DNA from: an uncultured Phascolarctobacterium sp.
GTDB taxonomy: Bacteria > Bacillota > Negativicutes > Acidaminococcales > Acidaminococcaceae
Direction of reading: 5' to 3'
Length of the DNA stretch: 64,000 bases
Assembly: GCA_947630795.1 (NCBI GenBank)
Contig: CANRJC010000008.1
Span: 1-64,000, forward strand
In this document: piece by piece, positions 1 through 9,418 of the stretch
Layout of the letters: each line of letters begins with the position of its first letter
How positions within the stretch are numbered: position 1 is the stretch's first letter
Position numbers and translations under genes: made by a program
The notes under the pieces: model-generated
The model's input: only the letters and a program-made list of their open reading frames with translations
Told to the model about the DNA's origin: nothing
The model's database searches: none

Positions 1-776
1 CTCCGCCTTCCGCATCATCGCTTTTATTGTAGCACAGCTGAACCCCCCCACAAGACTTTTTCAGTCGGAACTGAAAAATTTTTGTGAATTTTCGCGAACT
101 TTTGCAAAAAAATTTTAAGAGGCGCTTTTGCGCCTCTCATCTTTTGCGTTCGTCTTTCGCTTTTTGCTGTAGACTCTCGCTTTTTTATATGACCTTTATT
201 TTTTTACATCGAAGGCTGAGCAGCCCCTGCTTTTTCGCATCTACCTATGGCTGAGCGGCTTTCGCTTTTTCTTTTGACCCCGGGGTCGTGCGCCCTTTGC
301 TTTTTCCTGCGGGCTCGCTGCTAAGTGTGAGTACCTTTCCTGTTTTATCGCAACTTCGCGGCCGAGAGCCTCTTGTTTTTTCAAAAAGTCACTGCAGTTC
401 AGGCCCGAGCGTTAAAATTTCAAACTTTTTCAAAAAACCGGCGGTGCTTAGAGGTCACCTTTGAGCACCCTTCCTTCTTTCATTTTATCTGAGGCTTTTA
501 GGCCTAAACTTTTTCGAAAAAATTGCGCTTTTCGCACGGGAGCATCGAGCGCCTTTGCTTTTTTCTTTTGACCGAAGGTGTTATAGCCTCGTGCTTTTCC
601 CAAAAGGCGGGGCTGTCGAGGCTCACCCTATAAATTTTTTCTTCGTTTCGCTGTTGGCAGGGTGTTGCCGCTGTTGCTTTTTGCAAAAATTTTGCCCGCT
701 TTCTCGACATGAAAAAACTGGCGGTGCGCTTTTCTTTTTTTCCTTATTTTTGATGCAAATTACCTTGAGAATGTGT
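1..776. other. T-rich non-coding region upstream of nifJ
   Basis: No gene is supported here. The stretch is very T-rich on the + strand and made of loosely repeated pieces: short GC-rich words alternate with runs such as gctttttcttttgacc (near 263 and again near 556) and near-palindromes of the ctttttcaaaaa type. Open frames in it have low-complexity translations and no ribosome site. A similar style of sequence recurs at 17,565-17,808, so it may be a dispersed intergenic repeat of this genome. Confidence 0.5.
118..137. terminator. Perfect 8-bp hairpin, likely terminator
   Basis: An 8-bp perfect stem (118-125 with 130-137) closes a TTTT loop. On the minus strand it is followed by an AT-rich tract with a run of seven T. 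It could end a gene lying left of the window or act on both strands. Confidence 0.4.
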
Positions 777-805
777 TTTACAAAACCGCCCTGCGGTGAT
801 ATACT
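777..805 (+). promoter_or_regulatory. Sigma-A type promoter of nifJ
   Basis: TTTACA (777-782), a 17-bp spacer and TATACT (800-805), predicted start near 812. The leader holds a short hairpin (gcaccg pairing with cggtgc, about 820-841) before the ribosome site at about 873. The hairpin may be regulatory, but that is inference. Confidence 0.6.
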
Positions 806-885
806 AACGGTGAACTGGCACCGCCTGTTTTTACGGTGCGGCTTGATGCTTTTTTTATCATATTCCGGAAAGAAGGTTAGTTTCT

Positions 886-3800
886 ATGGCACACAAGAAA
901 ACCATGGACGGCAACACCGCGGCGGCTTATGTATCCTACGCCTTTACCGATGTTGCCGCTATCTACCCCATCACTCCTTCCTCCCCTATGGCCGAGGCAG
1001 TTGACGAGTGGTCCGCTCAGGGCACCAAGAACCTCTTCGGGCAAACGGTCCGGGTAGTGGAGATGCAGTCTGAGGCCGGCGCCTCCGGCGCTGTGCACGG
1101 CTCTTTGCAGGCCGGCGCTCTCACCACCACCTACACCGCTTCTCAGGGTCTGCTCTTGATGATCCCCAACATGTATAAGATCGCCGGCGAGATGCTCCCG
1201 GGTGTCTTCCATGTTTCCGCCAGAGCTCTGGCCACCAGCGCTCTCTCCATCTTCGGTGATCACCAAGACGTTATGGCCTGCCGTCAGACCGGCTTCGCCA
1301 TGCTGGCCGAAGGGAGCGTGCAGGAAGTTATGGACTTGGCCGGTGTGGCTCACCTTTCCGCCATCAAAGGCCGTATCCCCTTCCTGAACTTCTTCGACGG
1401 CTTCCGCACCTCTCACGAGATCCAAAAAGTCGAAGTCATCGAGTACGAAGATTTGGGCAAACTGCTGGACAGAGATGCTGTCACCGCTTTCAGGCAGCGT
1501 AGCCTCAACCCCGATGCCCCCGTGATGAGAGGCACCGCTCAAAACCCCGACATTTATTTCCAGACCCGCGAGGCCGTGAACAAATACTATCAGGCCCTGC
1601 CGGACATCGTAGAAGGCTACATGGCCGAGATCGGCAAGATCACCGGCCGTGAATATCATCTCTTCAATTACTATGGCGCTCCCGACGCTACCGACGTCAT
1701 CGTCATCATGGGCAGCGGAAGCGACACCGCCCGCACCGCCGCCGAAGCTTTGAACAAAGCCGGCCGCAAAGTGGGCGTAGTAGCCGTTCATCTCTATCGC
1801 CCCTTCTGCGCCGATCGTCTTTTGGCCGCCATCCCCGCCACTTGCAAACGCATCGCCGTGCTGGATCGCACCAAAGAGCCGGGCAGCCAAGGCGAGCCTC
1901 TCTACTTGGACGTATGCAGCGCCTTCAGCGGCTCGGGCCGCGACGTGAAGATCGTGGGCGGCCGCTACGGCATGGGCTCCAAAGAGTTCCTGCCTCGGGA
2001 CGTTGTTGCCGTTTACGACAACTTAGACGCTGCCGAGCCTAAGAACGGCTTCACCCTCTCCATCGTGGACGACATCACCCACCATTCTCTGCCCGCCGGC
2101 GAAGATATCGACGTTACCGTTCCCGGCACCACCGCCTGCAAGTTCTGGGGCCTGGGCAGCGACGGCACCGTAGGCGCCAACAAGAGCGCCATCAAGATCA
2201 TCGGCGACCACACCGATATGTACGCTCAGGGCTACTTCTCCTACGACTCCAAAAAGTCCGGCGGCGTTACCGTTTCGCATCTGCGTTTCGGTCACGACCC
2301 CATCATGCAGCCCTATCTCATCAATGCCGCCGATTTCGTAGCCGTGCATAATCAGTCTTACGTGACCAAATACAACGTTACCGAAGGCTTGAAGAAGGGC
2401 GGCATCCTCCTCTTGAACTGCAACTGGAGCGCAGCCGACCTGGAGAAAGAACTGCCCGGCGAGATGCGCCGCTTCATCGCCCAAAACGGTATCCATCTCT
2501 ATATCATCGACGCCGTGAAGATCGCGCAGGAGATCGGCCTGGGCGGCCGCATCAACATGATCATGCAGTCCGCCTTCTTCAAACTGGCCAACATCATCCC
2601 CGTGGCCGACGCCGTGAAATATTTGAAGGACGCCGTTGAACATTCTTACGGCAAGAAGGGCCAGAACGTCGTAGACATGAACAACAAGGCCATCGACCAA
2701 GGCATCGACGCCATCGTGAAGGTGGACGTGCCCGCCGCTTGGGCCGAAGCTGCCGACAGCCACGCTATCGGCGCCACCGGCAACGCTTTCATCGACAACA
2801 TTTTGGTGCCCGTGAATAGACTCGACGGCGATAAACTCCCCGTTTCCGCTCTTGAGCCTTATGCCGACGGCACCTTCCCCGTAGGCACCTCCGCTTACGA
2901 AAAGAGAGGCATCGCCATCAACGTGCCCGAGTGGCAGTCTGCCAACTGCATCCAGTGCAACCAGTGCGCCTTTGTCTGCCCCCATGCAGCCATCAGGCCT
3001 CTCTTGACCACCGCAGAAGAAGCGGCAGCCGCTCCCGCAGGTTTGGAGACCAAGCCCGCCGTAGGTGCCAAAGGCCTCAACTTCTCCATCGTCATCTCTA
3101 CGCTGGACTGCACCGGCTGCGGCAACTGCGCTCAGGTCTGCCCCGCCCCCAAGGCCAAGGCTTTGGTTATGAAACCGTTGGAGAGCCAGCTGCCTAAGAC
3201 CGCCGTTTGGGATTACGCAGTGAAAGACGTAGCTCCCAAAGCCAACCCCATGAATAAGAACACCGTGAAGGGCGTGCAGTTCGAGCAGCCCCTGCTGGAG
3301 TTCTCGGGGGCTTGCGCAGGCTGCGGCGAAACTCCTTACGCCAAGTTGGTCACCCAGCTCTTCGGCGACCGCATGATGATCGCCAACGCCACCGGCTGCA
3401 GCTCCATCTGGGGCGCTTCCGCACCCAGTATGCCCTACACCGTCAACAGCAAAGGCCACGGTCCTTCTTGGGGCAACTCCCTCTTTGAAGATAATGCCGA
3501 ATACGGCCTCGGCATGTGCGTAGGCGTTAAACAGGCTCGGGCCCACGCCGCCCTCTCGGCCAAAGAGCTCCTGGCCGGCGACATCCCCGAAGATCTGCGC
3601 TCTGCTCTCACCGCTTGGGTCGACGGCCTGAACGTGAGCGAAGGCACCAGAGAACGGGCCGATGCTTTGGCAGCCGCTTTGGAAAAGTACAAAGACAGTT
3701 GCGCCAAGTGCGCCGCTCTCTACGAGCAGAAACAATTCTTCGTTAAACGCAGCCACTGGATCTTCGGCGGCGACGGCTGGAGCTACGATATCGGCTACGG

Positions 3801-4398
3801 CGGACTGGACCACGTATTGGCCTCCGGCGAAAATGTCAACGTCCTCGTCTTCGATACCGAGGTATATTCCAACACCGGCGGTCAATCTTCCAAGTCCACT
3901 CCTACCGCTGCCATCGCCAAATTCGCAGCCAGCGGCAAAAAGACCAAGAAGAAAGACTTGGGCATGATGGCCATGAGCTACGGTTATGTTTACGTAGCCC
4001 AGATCTGCATGGGTGCCGACAAGAACCAGTGCCTGAAAGCCATCACCGAAGCCGAAGCTTACGACGGACCTTCTCTCATCATCGCCTACGCTCCCTGCAT
4101 CAACCACGGTCTGAAAGCAGGCATGGGCTGCAGCCAGCTGGAAGAGAAGAAAGCAGTAGAGTGCGGCTACTGGGCCACCTACCGCTACAACCCGGCTCTC
4201 AAAGAGCAGGGCAGGAACCCCTTCACTCTGGACAGCAAAGAACCCACTGCCAACTTCAGAGACTTCCTGATGGGCGAGGTGCGTTTCGCCTCCCTGCTGA
4301 AAGCCTTCCCCGACACTGCCGAGGGCCTCTTCGCCAAGACCGAGAAGGATGCCAAAGAGCGGCTGGCCGGCTACAAAAAGTTGGCTGGCAAAGAGTAA
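886..4398 (+). CDS. nifJ: Pyruvate:ferredoxin (flavodoxin) oxidoreductase
   Basis: Single-chain PFOR of 1170 aa, the usual length for this family. It converts pyruvate and CoA to acetyl-CoA and CO2, passing electrons to ferredoxin or flavodoxin in the cytoplasm. The N-terminal TPP-dependent part starts with the YPITPSSPMAE motif. Two 4Fe-4S ferredoxin clusters are visible: CIQCNQCAFVCP at about residue 688 and CTGCGNCAQVCP at about 742. The C-terminal TPP-binding part has ACAGCGETPY (about 810) and GDGWSYDIGYGG (about 963). ATG follows an AAGG-type ribosome site. It is a single-gene unit with its own promoter and terminator. It marks a fermentative anaerobe. Confidence 0.97.
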   Translation: MAHKKTMDGNTAAAYVSYAFTDVAAIYPITPSSPMAEAVDEWSAQGTKNLFGQTVRVVEMQSEAGASGAVHGSLQAGALTTTYTASQGLLLMIPNMYKIAGEMLPGVFHVSARALATSALSIFGDHQDVMACRQTGFAMLAEGSVQEVMDLAGVAHLSAIKGRIPFLNFFDGFRTSHEIQKVEVIEYEDLGKLLDRDAVTAFRQRSLNPDAPVMRGTAQNPDIYFQTREAVNKYYQALPDIVEGYMAEIGKITGREYHLFNYYGAPDATDVIVIMGSGSDTARTAAEALNKAGRKVGVVAVHLYRPFCADRLLAAIPATCKRIAVLDRTKEPGSQGEPLYLDVCSAFSGSGRDVKIVGGRYGMGSKEFLPRDVVAVYDNLDAAEPKNGFTLSIVDDITHHSLPAGEDIDVTVPGTTACKFWGLGSDGTVGANKSAIKIIGDHTDMYAQGYFSYDSKKSGGVTVSHLRFGHDPIMQPYLINAADFVAVHNQSYVTKYNVTEGLKKGGILLLNCNWSAADLEKELPGEMRRFIAQNGIHLYIIDAVKIAQEIGLGGRINMIMQSAFFKLANIIPVADAVKYLKDAVEHSYGKKGQNVVDMNNKAIDQGIDAIVKVDVPAAWAEAADSHAIGATGNAFIDNILVPVNRLDGDKLPVSALEPYADGTFPVGTSAYEKRGIAINVPEWQSANCIQCNQCAFVCPHAAIRPLLTTAEEAAAAPAGLETKPAVGAKGLNFSIVISTLDCTGCGNCAQVCPAPKAKALVMKPLESQLPKTAVWDYAVKDVAPKANPMNKNTVKGVQFEQPLLEFSGACAGCGETPYAKLVTQLFGDRMMIANATGCSSIWGASAPSMPYTVNSKGHGPSWGNSLFEDNAEYGLGMCVGVKQARAHAALSAKELLAGDIPEDLRSALTAWVDGLNVSEGTRERADALAAALEKYKDSCAKCAALYEQKQFFVKRSHWIFGGDGWSYDIGYGGLDHVLASGENVNVLVFDTEVYSNTGGQSSKSTPTAAIAKFAASGKKTKKKDLGMMAMSYGYVYVAQICMGADKNQCLKAITEAEAYDGPSLIIAYAPCINHGLKAGMGCSQLEEKKAVECGYWATYRYNPALKEQGRNPFTLDSKEPTANFRDFLMGEVRFASLLKAFPDTAEGLFAKTEKDAKERLAGYKKLAGKE

Positions 4399-4445
4399 CT
4401 TCCCACGCCTTTGACCTCTTTCGAAAAATATCCCTCACAAAACGC

Positions 4446-4477
4446 AGAGCCGGTGCCTCAAGCACCGGCTCTTTTTA
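4446..4477 (+). terminator. Rho-independent terminator of nifJ
   Basis: An 11-bp stem (4446-4456 with 4462-4472) around a 5-nt loop, followed by a T run. It sits 48 bp after the nifJ stop. Confidence 0.9.
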
Positions 4478-4523
4478 TTGCTTGATCCAAATTTTTGTCA
4501 AGCTGTCTTTATTTTTTGGGGTT

Positions 4524-4805
4524 TCATCGATCGAAGAGATCGCTGTGTGTGCCTGTCCTAGACAGTGTCAAGATCAAAAAATCGTCGTCAATACGATAGA
4601 TCAGCAACCAATCGGGTTGGATGTGGCACTCTCTGTGCCCCACCCATCGGCCTGTCAGCTCGTGATCCTTATTTTTTAAAGGTAAGGTCTCTCCTCTCGC
4701 CAAGGTCCTGATGATATCGTCTAAAAGATCTATATCTAACTGTCGCTTCATCATCAGCTTATAGTCTTTTTTGAAGCGAGCGGTCCAAATGATCTTTCGC
4801 TTCAT
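4524..4805 (-). CDS. YafQ/RelE-family mRNA interferase toxin
   Basis: A 93-aa basic protein of the RelE/YafQ superfamily, whose members cut mRNA on the ribosome. Its end, with LLIYRI followed by LTLSRTGTHSDLF, matches the YafQ C-terminal strand and catalytic His region. It overlaps the upstream antitoxin gene by 4 bp (ATGA), the standard toxin-antitoxin arrangement. Its sequence is complete, so the toxin is probably functional. Type II toxin-antitoxin pairs are known to move horizontally; here the pair is a two-gene island between nifJ and the LPS operon. Confidence 0.85.
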   Translation of the reverse strand: MKRKIIWTARFKKDYKLMMKRQLDIDLLDDIIRTLARGETLPLKNKDHELTGRWVGHRECHIQPDWLLIYRIDDDFLILTLSRTGTHSDLFDR

Positions 4806-5077
4806 TTTTTTAATTCACGCAGAGCTTCTTCTGCATCCTCGTAAAATTTTACATTTGGATCGTAAAGAAGTCTCTCTGCTTCTAAGAGAGCAGCTTCTGT
4901 CTCTTTGTTTGGTCTATCCAGGCGTACAGAAAAAGGAAAGCCCCCGGTGCGCAAAGATTGACGCAAAAAAACGTTTATGGCGGTCGAGAGACTGAGGCCC
5001 AATTCTCCGTAGAGACTTTCACACTGTTTTTTGATATTGCTGTCTACGCGCAAGCTGAAATTGATCGTTTCGGCCAT
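4802..5077 (-). CDS. RelB/DinJ-family antitoxin
   Basis: A 91-aa antitoxin. The N-terminal part (INFSLRVDSNIKKQCE, then GLSLSTAINVFLRQSL) is the ribbon-helix-helix DNA-binding region typical of DinJ/RelB. The C-terminal half should wrap the toxin. A clear AGGAGG precedes the ATG. The gene lies first in the pair and its promoter overlaps an inverted repeat, which fits autoregulation by the antitoxin or the complex. Confidence 0.87.
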   Translation of the reverse strand: MAETINFSLRVDSNIKKQCESLYGELGLSLSTAINVFLRQSLRTGGFPFSVRLDRPNKETEAALLEAERLLYDPNVKFYEDAEEALRELKK

Positions 5078-5097
5078 GGCTTTGCCTCCTTATTTTT

Positions 5098-5139
5098 ATA
5101 TTTCACTTAAATATTACTGCATTTGCGTGACAAAGTCAA
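5098..5139 (-). promoter_or_regulatory. Promoter and palindromic operator of the toxin-antitoxin pair
   Basis: On the minus strand TTGACT (5139-5134), a 17-bp spacer and TAATAT (5116-5111). An inverted repeat, ATATTT and AAATAT separated by 5 bp (5098-5114), overlaps the -10 box, as expected for an autoregulatory ribbon-helix-helix operator. Confidence 0.65.
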
Positions 5140-5218
5140 CTCAATAGACCGACATTGCACTTTTCGTCGAAGATCTCGCTCAACCTTGGCAAAAATTCAA
5201 AGTTTGCTCAAACAGCAC

Positions 5219-5265
5219 AGAAAAAAAGAGGTGTCCTCTGCGACATAGCGCCGCGAGAACACCTC
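5219..5265 (-). terminator. Terminator closing the LPS operon
   Basis: Read on the minus strand, a long hairpin with GAGGTGT/ACACCTC outer arms (5265-5228) is followed directly by seven T. It lies 18 bp after the stop of the last gene of the minus-strand operon. Confidence 0.85.
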
Positions 5266-5283
5266 ATCAGGCAAATTTTTTTC

Positions 5284-5910
5284 TTAGCCTTCTTGCCACT
5301 CATTCATGCAAGCAGCTGCCGCATCTTCCGTTTCTCCTTCCCACGCCGTCAAGCTGGCCAACATTTCATCATTCAGCTTGGCGTCTTCTGTGAAGGGCAG
5401 GTTCACTTCTACGTTGATCTCGGCGCAACTGAAAGCAGCCTTGGCCAAAAGAGCGGCGCACACCGCATCGCTCAAAAGTTGTCTGTTGCCTATCACCGCC
5501 ATACGTGCGGCGATGAGGGCACTGTCTTTGGCGGCTTCAGCTATAGCCAAAGGCACCTTGGCCGCTTTGGCCGCCGCTTCTCGACCGGCCTGCTGCCGTT
5601 TGGCCTTCTCTTCTTCTGTGCTCTTAGGCAATTTATATACCGCCATGAAGCCGGCGAAGGCGGCCGCATCTTCATCGGCCAGCCGTAAAAATCTCTCCCG
5701 CAGCGCCCCTGCCTCCGCCGTCAGCTGTGCTGCTTCTTCTTCCACAGCGGCATATTTTTCTTTGCCCAAGGTGAGGTTGCCGCACATAGAAGCAAGAGCA
5801 GCCGCTAAAGCACCTGCCACTGCCGCCGCTCCTCCTCCGCCGGGAGTAGGTGTCTTGCCTGCCAATTCTTCCAAAAAATCTTCCAACGTTTGCTTGCCTA
5901 TCTTTGCCAC
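5284..5910 (-). CDS. Cyclodeaminase/cyclohydrolase family protein (FTCD-C/FchA-like)
   Basis: About 208 aa of the formiminotetrahydrofolate cyclodeaminase / methenyl-THF cyclohydrolase (FchA) family. The N-terminal LEDFLEELAGKTPTPGGGGAAA glycine-rich segment and the following alanine-rich helices are characteristic. The likely role is one-carbon folate metabolism in the cytoplasm. The reading frame also has a GTG at 5919, but that lies only 1 nt from AAGGAG; the GTG at 5910 has normal spacing and is preferred. It is the last gene before the operon terminator, 75 bp after the YqgF-like gene. The exact reaction cannot be told from sequence alone. Confidence 0.8.
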   Translation of the reverse strand: MAKIGKQTLEDFLEELAGKTPTPGGGGAAAVAGALAAALASMCGNLTLGKEKYAAVEEEAAQLTAEAGALRERFLRLADEDAAAFAGFMAVYKLPKSTEEEKAKRQQAGREAAAKAAKVPLAIAEAAKDSALIAARMAVIGNRQLLSDAVCAALLAKAAFSCAEINVEVNLPFTEDAKLNDEMLASLTAWEGETEDAAAACMNEWQEG

Positions 5911-5984
5911 GATCGTCACGCTCCTTTTATGCGGGTCTATTTGAAAACTGCTTATGAAAAAGGCAGCCTCGCCCTTCTTCGGGA

Positions 5985-6416
5985 TCAGCTGCCCGTCTTT
6001 TTTGCCGCAAAACGCCGGGCCAGCACCAAAGCGGCGTAAGCATCAAGGGGCTCATCGGGAACTAAGAGCCCTTTAGGCAGCAATTTGCGCCAGCCTTCGG
6101 GCGGCCGCATTTCAAAATAAAGCTGCCTCGCTTCTTCGGTGCTGTGCTCTTCCTCCACCATGTGCAGGGGAAGTGCGGGCCACAGTGCCGCCAGCACCGC
6201 CGCCACCGCCTTATGATTGGTGCCGTCGCCCAGCACCAGCGCCGAAAGTTCTTTCATCTCTTCGAGCGAGGCCGCCAGTTTTGCCAAGTCCTCCTGCAAA
6301 GAGGCCGTGGGCAGCACCCGCAAGAGCAGCGGCGTCGCCTGTGTTCCCTTTATCTTTGTCAACGCCACGCCGGTCTTTTCTCTGCCGGGATCGACGGCCA
6401 AAAGGAGCTCAGCCAT
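5985..6416 (-). CDS. YqgF/RuvX-like RNase H-fold protein
   Basis: About 143 aa with the RNase H-fold opening AVDPGREKTGVAL, in which the Asp is the expected metal ligand. Later come GDGTNHK and PLDAYAALVLARR, with another acidic position. The family includes the pre-16S rRNA nuclease and Holliday-junction-like resolvases. The start at 6416 overlaps the preceding gene by 8 bp (ATGGCTGA), which supports it over a longer frame opening at 6479. The gene is more divergent than ordinary YqgF, so the rRNA-processing role is inference. Confidence 0.7.
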   Translation of the reverse strand: MAELLLAVDPGREKTGVALTKIKGTQATPLLLRVLPTASLQEDLAKLAASLEEMKELSALVLGDGTNHKAVAAVLAALWPALPLHMVEEEHSTEEARQLYFEMRPPEGWRKLLPKGLLVPDEPLDAYAALVLARRFAAKKTGS

Positions 6417-7581
6417 CCAGTCTCTCCACTGCCAGCCGCACCTGCACCGGTCCGGCCGTGCTGATATCATCCCGAGCATAAGCCTTCACCACTACCCTGC
6501 CGCCGGCCAAGCTGCGCAGATAATGACTGGCCTCGATCAAGGTGGCCGCATCCATGCTCCCCACCTTCCCGGTGAGCGGGTCGGGCAGCACCCCTGCCCC
6601 CACCGCTTTATGGTTCACGCTGCCCAAAAAGCGCATCAAGAGGGCATCGAAGCTGCCGTTGGGACTTTCTTCCTTATCCAATTCATACTCTTCGGCATAG
6701 ATCAATTCGTCTTTGGCGAAGACCAAATTGTTGTCCGTCAATTCGATATCGCACACTACCAATTCGCCCAGCATGATGTTGCCCAAGGTGCGGAGACGGA
6801 CCACTTTATCCGCTTTGCTGCCGTCCATCACCTCTATGGCCCTGCTCAAACTTTCCGAGCTCACCAAAAGCGCCTGTATCTTTTTGTTGTCTTCCTGCTT
6901 TTTAAAGCGCAGACGGCTCAAAACTATATCGTTGGCCCGCTGCAGCAGCACATTGAATTGCCGGATATTTTCTTCGTGGCTGCGGCCGCCCTTCATGATG
7001 GCTGCGCATACCACTTCGCCGCTCCTGTAGAAGATCTGCCCCTCGCGAAGATTGATGAGGCCTTGGCGCAGCCGCTCGGTGCTTTCTTCCAGTTCTTTCA
7101 CTTCGGCGGTGAGCTTATCCCGCGATTCGGTGAGTTGCTGCACCTCTCCCTGCGCCTGGCTGTATTTGCCGTTCAACCAGGCCACCCGGCTCTCCAATCT
7201 GTGCTGCTCTTCCTGGTTCTCGCGGATCGCTTCGTCCAAACGGGCCACTTCTTTGTTTTTTTCTTCCATATCCGCCTTGGCCTGCTCTAAACTTTGGGCC
7301 GCAACTTTTTTCTCTTCGTTCAAAGTGCGCAGCTCCTGCTGCAATTTGCCCATGCCGAAAAGAGCTGTGCGGGCGCTTTCCGAAGCGATGGCCATGGCGC
7401 CGATAGTGAGGACGGAAATGATGATGCCGCTCAAAACGCTCAGCAAAGTTGCGGTATACCTGGGCCTCAGCCCCAGCAGCGAAAGTTTCTGCTTGCCTAT
7501 TTTGCTGCCCATTTTGTCCGCTATGTAGGCGATCAAACCGCCCACCACAGCCATGACGATGATCAGTCTCAGTCCTACCAT
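6409..7581 (-). CDS. DUF3084 domain membrane-anchored coiled-coil protein
   Basis: A 390-aa protein. It opens with a membrane segment (RLIIVMAVVGGLIAYIADKMG), has a second one at about 45-65 (LLSVLSGIIISVLTIGAMAIA), then a long coiled coil (about 80-175) and a globular C-terminal half. This layout matches DUF3084, whose function is unknown. It sits between lptF-like and the YqgF-like gene in a co-directional operon, so a link to envelope or LPS transport is possible but only contextual. Confidence 0.75.
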   Translation of the reverse strand: MVGLRLIIVMAVVGGLIAYIADKMGSKIGKQKLSLLGLRPRYTATLLSVLSGIIISVLTIGAMAIASESARTALFGMGKLQQELRTLNEEKKVAAQSLEQAKADMEEKNKEVARLDEAIRENQEEQHRLESRVAWLNGKYSQAQGEVQQLTESRDKLTAEVKELEESTERLRQGLINLREGQIFYRSGEVVCAAIMKGGRSHEENIRQFNVLLQRANDIVLSRLRFKKQEDNKKIQALLVSSESLSRAIEVMDGSKADKVVRLRTLGNIMLGELVVCDIELTDNNLVFAKDELIYAEEYELDKEESPNGSFDALLMRFLGSVNHKAVGAGVLPDPLTGKVGSMDAATLIEASHYLRSLAGGRVVVKAYARDDISTAGPVQVRLAVERLDG

Positions 7582-7594
7582 GATGCTGCTCCCG

Positions 7595-8686
7595 TTAAAC
7601 GTTCTTTTTCTTCATCAAATAACAGCCGATGAACAAACATAAAATATTGGGCAGGCTGCAGGCCAGAAGAGGATTCATTATGCCTCCCTTGCCCAAACCG
7701 CTGGTGAGAGCCATAACAGCATAATAAAGGAAAATAACGATGATGGATATACCGAGACCGATGCCTGAAGAAGTACGCTGCTTTTGCGTGCCCAAGGCGG
7801 CGCCGATCATGGCGAAAAAGAAGCTGGCCAGAGGGATAGAAATACGCATGTAGATCTCACACCACTGCCGTGCAGTAGACTGCCTCTGCCTCTCCATCAT
7901 CCTGATCTGCTCCCGCAACTCCGCTATGGTCATCTCTTCGGGATCTTTTTGCTCCCAAGATATCTGCCGAGGAGAAACGTCCACCGGCAGCACCTGCTCG
8001 GCGAAGTGGGCGCTGGACTGGACGCCTTCTCCTTCCCCTATGGTATAAACGGTGCCGTCTAAAATGCGCCAATGGCCGTTTTGCCAAAAGCCTTCTTTGG
8101 CGGTCTGGATGCGGGCGATGTGTCCTTTTTCGAATTCTTCGATGGTGATGCCTTCCATCCGCCCTCTTTTTTCTTCGAACTTGCGGGCGTAAGTGATGCG
8201 CTGTTCATTGCCGCTGAAACTTTTGATGATGATGTGATCCTGACTGGTGGGCCTGCTTCTGTGCCTTATCTCGTAATTGAGGATGTTGCTCGCTTTATTT
8301 TTGGAAGGAGGCACCACTTTCTCCGCCCACACCAAACTGAACATGCTCACTATGAAGCCGATGACCAAGACCGGCGCCACGATGCGATAATAACTCACAC
8401 CGCTGGCCTTCATGGCCACGATCTCGCTGGAACCGGACAGTTTGCCGAAGGCCATGAGGGCCGCCAGCAGCATGGACATGGGAAAGGTATAGTTGATGAT
8501 CTCCGGCAGACTGTATAGAAAGAAACGCCCCACAGTATCCAGAGGTGCCCCGTACTTGGTGATGTATTGGGTGATCTTATAGAGCATGGTGCTGGCTATG
8601 AAGATGCTACTGAAAGCCGCCACGCCGAAGATGAAAGGATAGAACAATTCCTTCAGCACGTAGCGGTCTAGGATGCGGATGTGCAT
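7595..8686 (-). CDS. LptF/LptG-family LPS export permease
   Basis: A 363-aa inner-membrane protein. Three N-terminal membrane helices (from LKELFYPFIFGVAAFSS), a large periplasmic beta-jellyroll (about 130-260) and three C-terminal helices reproduce the LptF/LptG plan. With LptB it extracts LPS from the inner membrane and hands it to LptC. Only one permease gene is present here; many Negativicutes carry a single LptF/G-like gene, which would imply a homodimer, or a second copy may lie elsewhere. A strong AAGGAGG precedes the ATG. It lies 12 bp downstream of lptB. Confidence 0.88.
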   Translation of the reverse strand: MHIRILDRYVLKELFYPFIFGVAAFSSIFIASTMLYKITQYITKYGAPLDTVGRFFLYSLPEIINYTFPMSMLLAALMAFGKLSGSSEIVAMKASGVSYYRIVAPVLVIGFIVSMFSLVWAEKVVPPSKNKASNILNYEIRHRSRPTSQDHIIIKSFSGNEQRITYARKFEEKRGRMEGITIEEFEKGHIARIQTAKEGFWQNGHWRILDGTVYTIGEGEGVQSSAHFAEQVLPVDVSPRQISWEQKDPEEMTIAELREQIRMMERQRQSTARQWCEIYMRISIPLASFFFAMIGAALGTQKQRTSSGIGLGISIIVIFLYYAVMALTSGLGKGGIMNPLLACSLPNILCLFIGCYLMKKKNV

Positions 8687-8698
8687 GAATCGTCCTCC

Positions 8699-9418
8699 TT
8701 ACATGGAAAATTTGTCGCCCAAATAGAATTTGCGGGCCACCGGGTCGTTGGCGATGTGTTGGCTGTCGCCGTTGAGAAGAATTTTTCCCGAAGCCAATAT
8801 GTAAGCCTTATCCACTATAGTCAAAGTTTCTCTCACGTTGTGATCGGTGATGAGGATGCCTAAGCCCCGTTTGGCCAAGTGAGCTATCATGTCCTGCAGG
8901 TCGGCCACTGCGATGGGATCGATGCCTGCGAAGGGCTCGTCCAACAAGATGAAGGCGGGATCGGTACAAAGGGCCCGAGCTATCTCCACCCGCCGCCGTT
9001 CACCGCCCGAAAGAGACATGCCCAAGCTTTTCCGCACGTGGCCCAAAGCGAATTCGTCGATGAGCTCATTCATCTTTGCCCTTTGCGCTTCTATGCTCAA
9101 GGTGGTGGTCTCCAAAACGGCCAGCAGATTTTCTTCTACCGTCAATTTGCTGAAGACGGATGCTTCTTGAGGAAGATAGCTGATGCCCAGCCGAGCCCGC
9201 TGATACATGGCTAAGTGGCTGATATCTTGCCCGTCTAGGGTGACTATCCCGGCATCGGGCCGCTCGATGCCCACGATCATGTAGAAGATGGTGGTCTTGC
9301 CGGCGCCGTTGGGGCCCAAAAGCCCCACGATGCTTCCCTGCTCCACTTCGATGCTGGCCCCGTCCACCACGTTGCGGCCGTCATAAGTTTTTACCAAATT
9401 ATCGGTCCTGATGATCAA
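8699..9418 (-). CDS. lptB: LPS export ABC transporter ATPase LptB
   Basis: 239 aa, full length for LptB. Walker A GPNGAGKTT, Q-loop region YLPQEASVF, signature LSGGERRRVEIARAL, Walker B FILLDEPFAGIDP and the switch His (ITDHNVRETL) are all visible. It powers LPS extraction with the LptF-like permease encoded next. The start is TTG at 9418, with AGGAGA 7 nt upstream. A 118-bp spacer separates it from the lptA-like gene, longer than other gaps in the operon. Confidence 0.95.
   Translation of the reverse strand: MIIRTDNLVKTYDGRNVVDGASIEVEQGSIVGLLGPNGAGKTTIFYMIVGIERPDAGIVTLDGQDISHLAMYQRARLGISYLPQEASVFSKLTVEENLLAVLETTTLSIEAQRAKMNELIDEFALGHVRKSLGMSLSGGERRRVEIARALCTDPAFILLDEPFAGIDPIAVADLQDMIAHLAKRGLGILITDHNVRETLTIVDKAYILASGKILLNGDSQHIANDPVARKFYLGDKFSM

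Noticed and set aside
555..1004. 149-aa plus-strand frame before and into nifJ
   Set aside because: Low-complexity Phe/Leu/Cys-rich product of the T-rich spacer; overlaps nifJ in another frame.
2023..4107. 694-aa open frame antisense to nifJ, and a 337-aa one at 877-1890
   Set aside because: Shadows of a GC-biased codon pattern in a certain gene; Gly/His/Val-rich translations without motifs.
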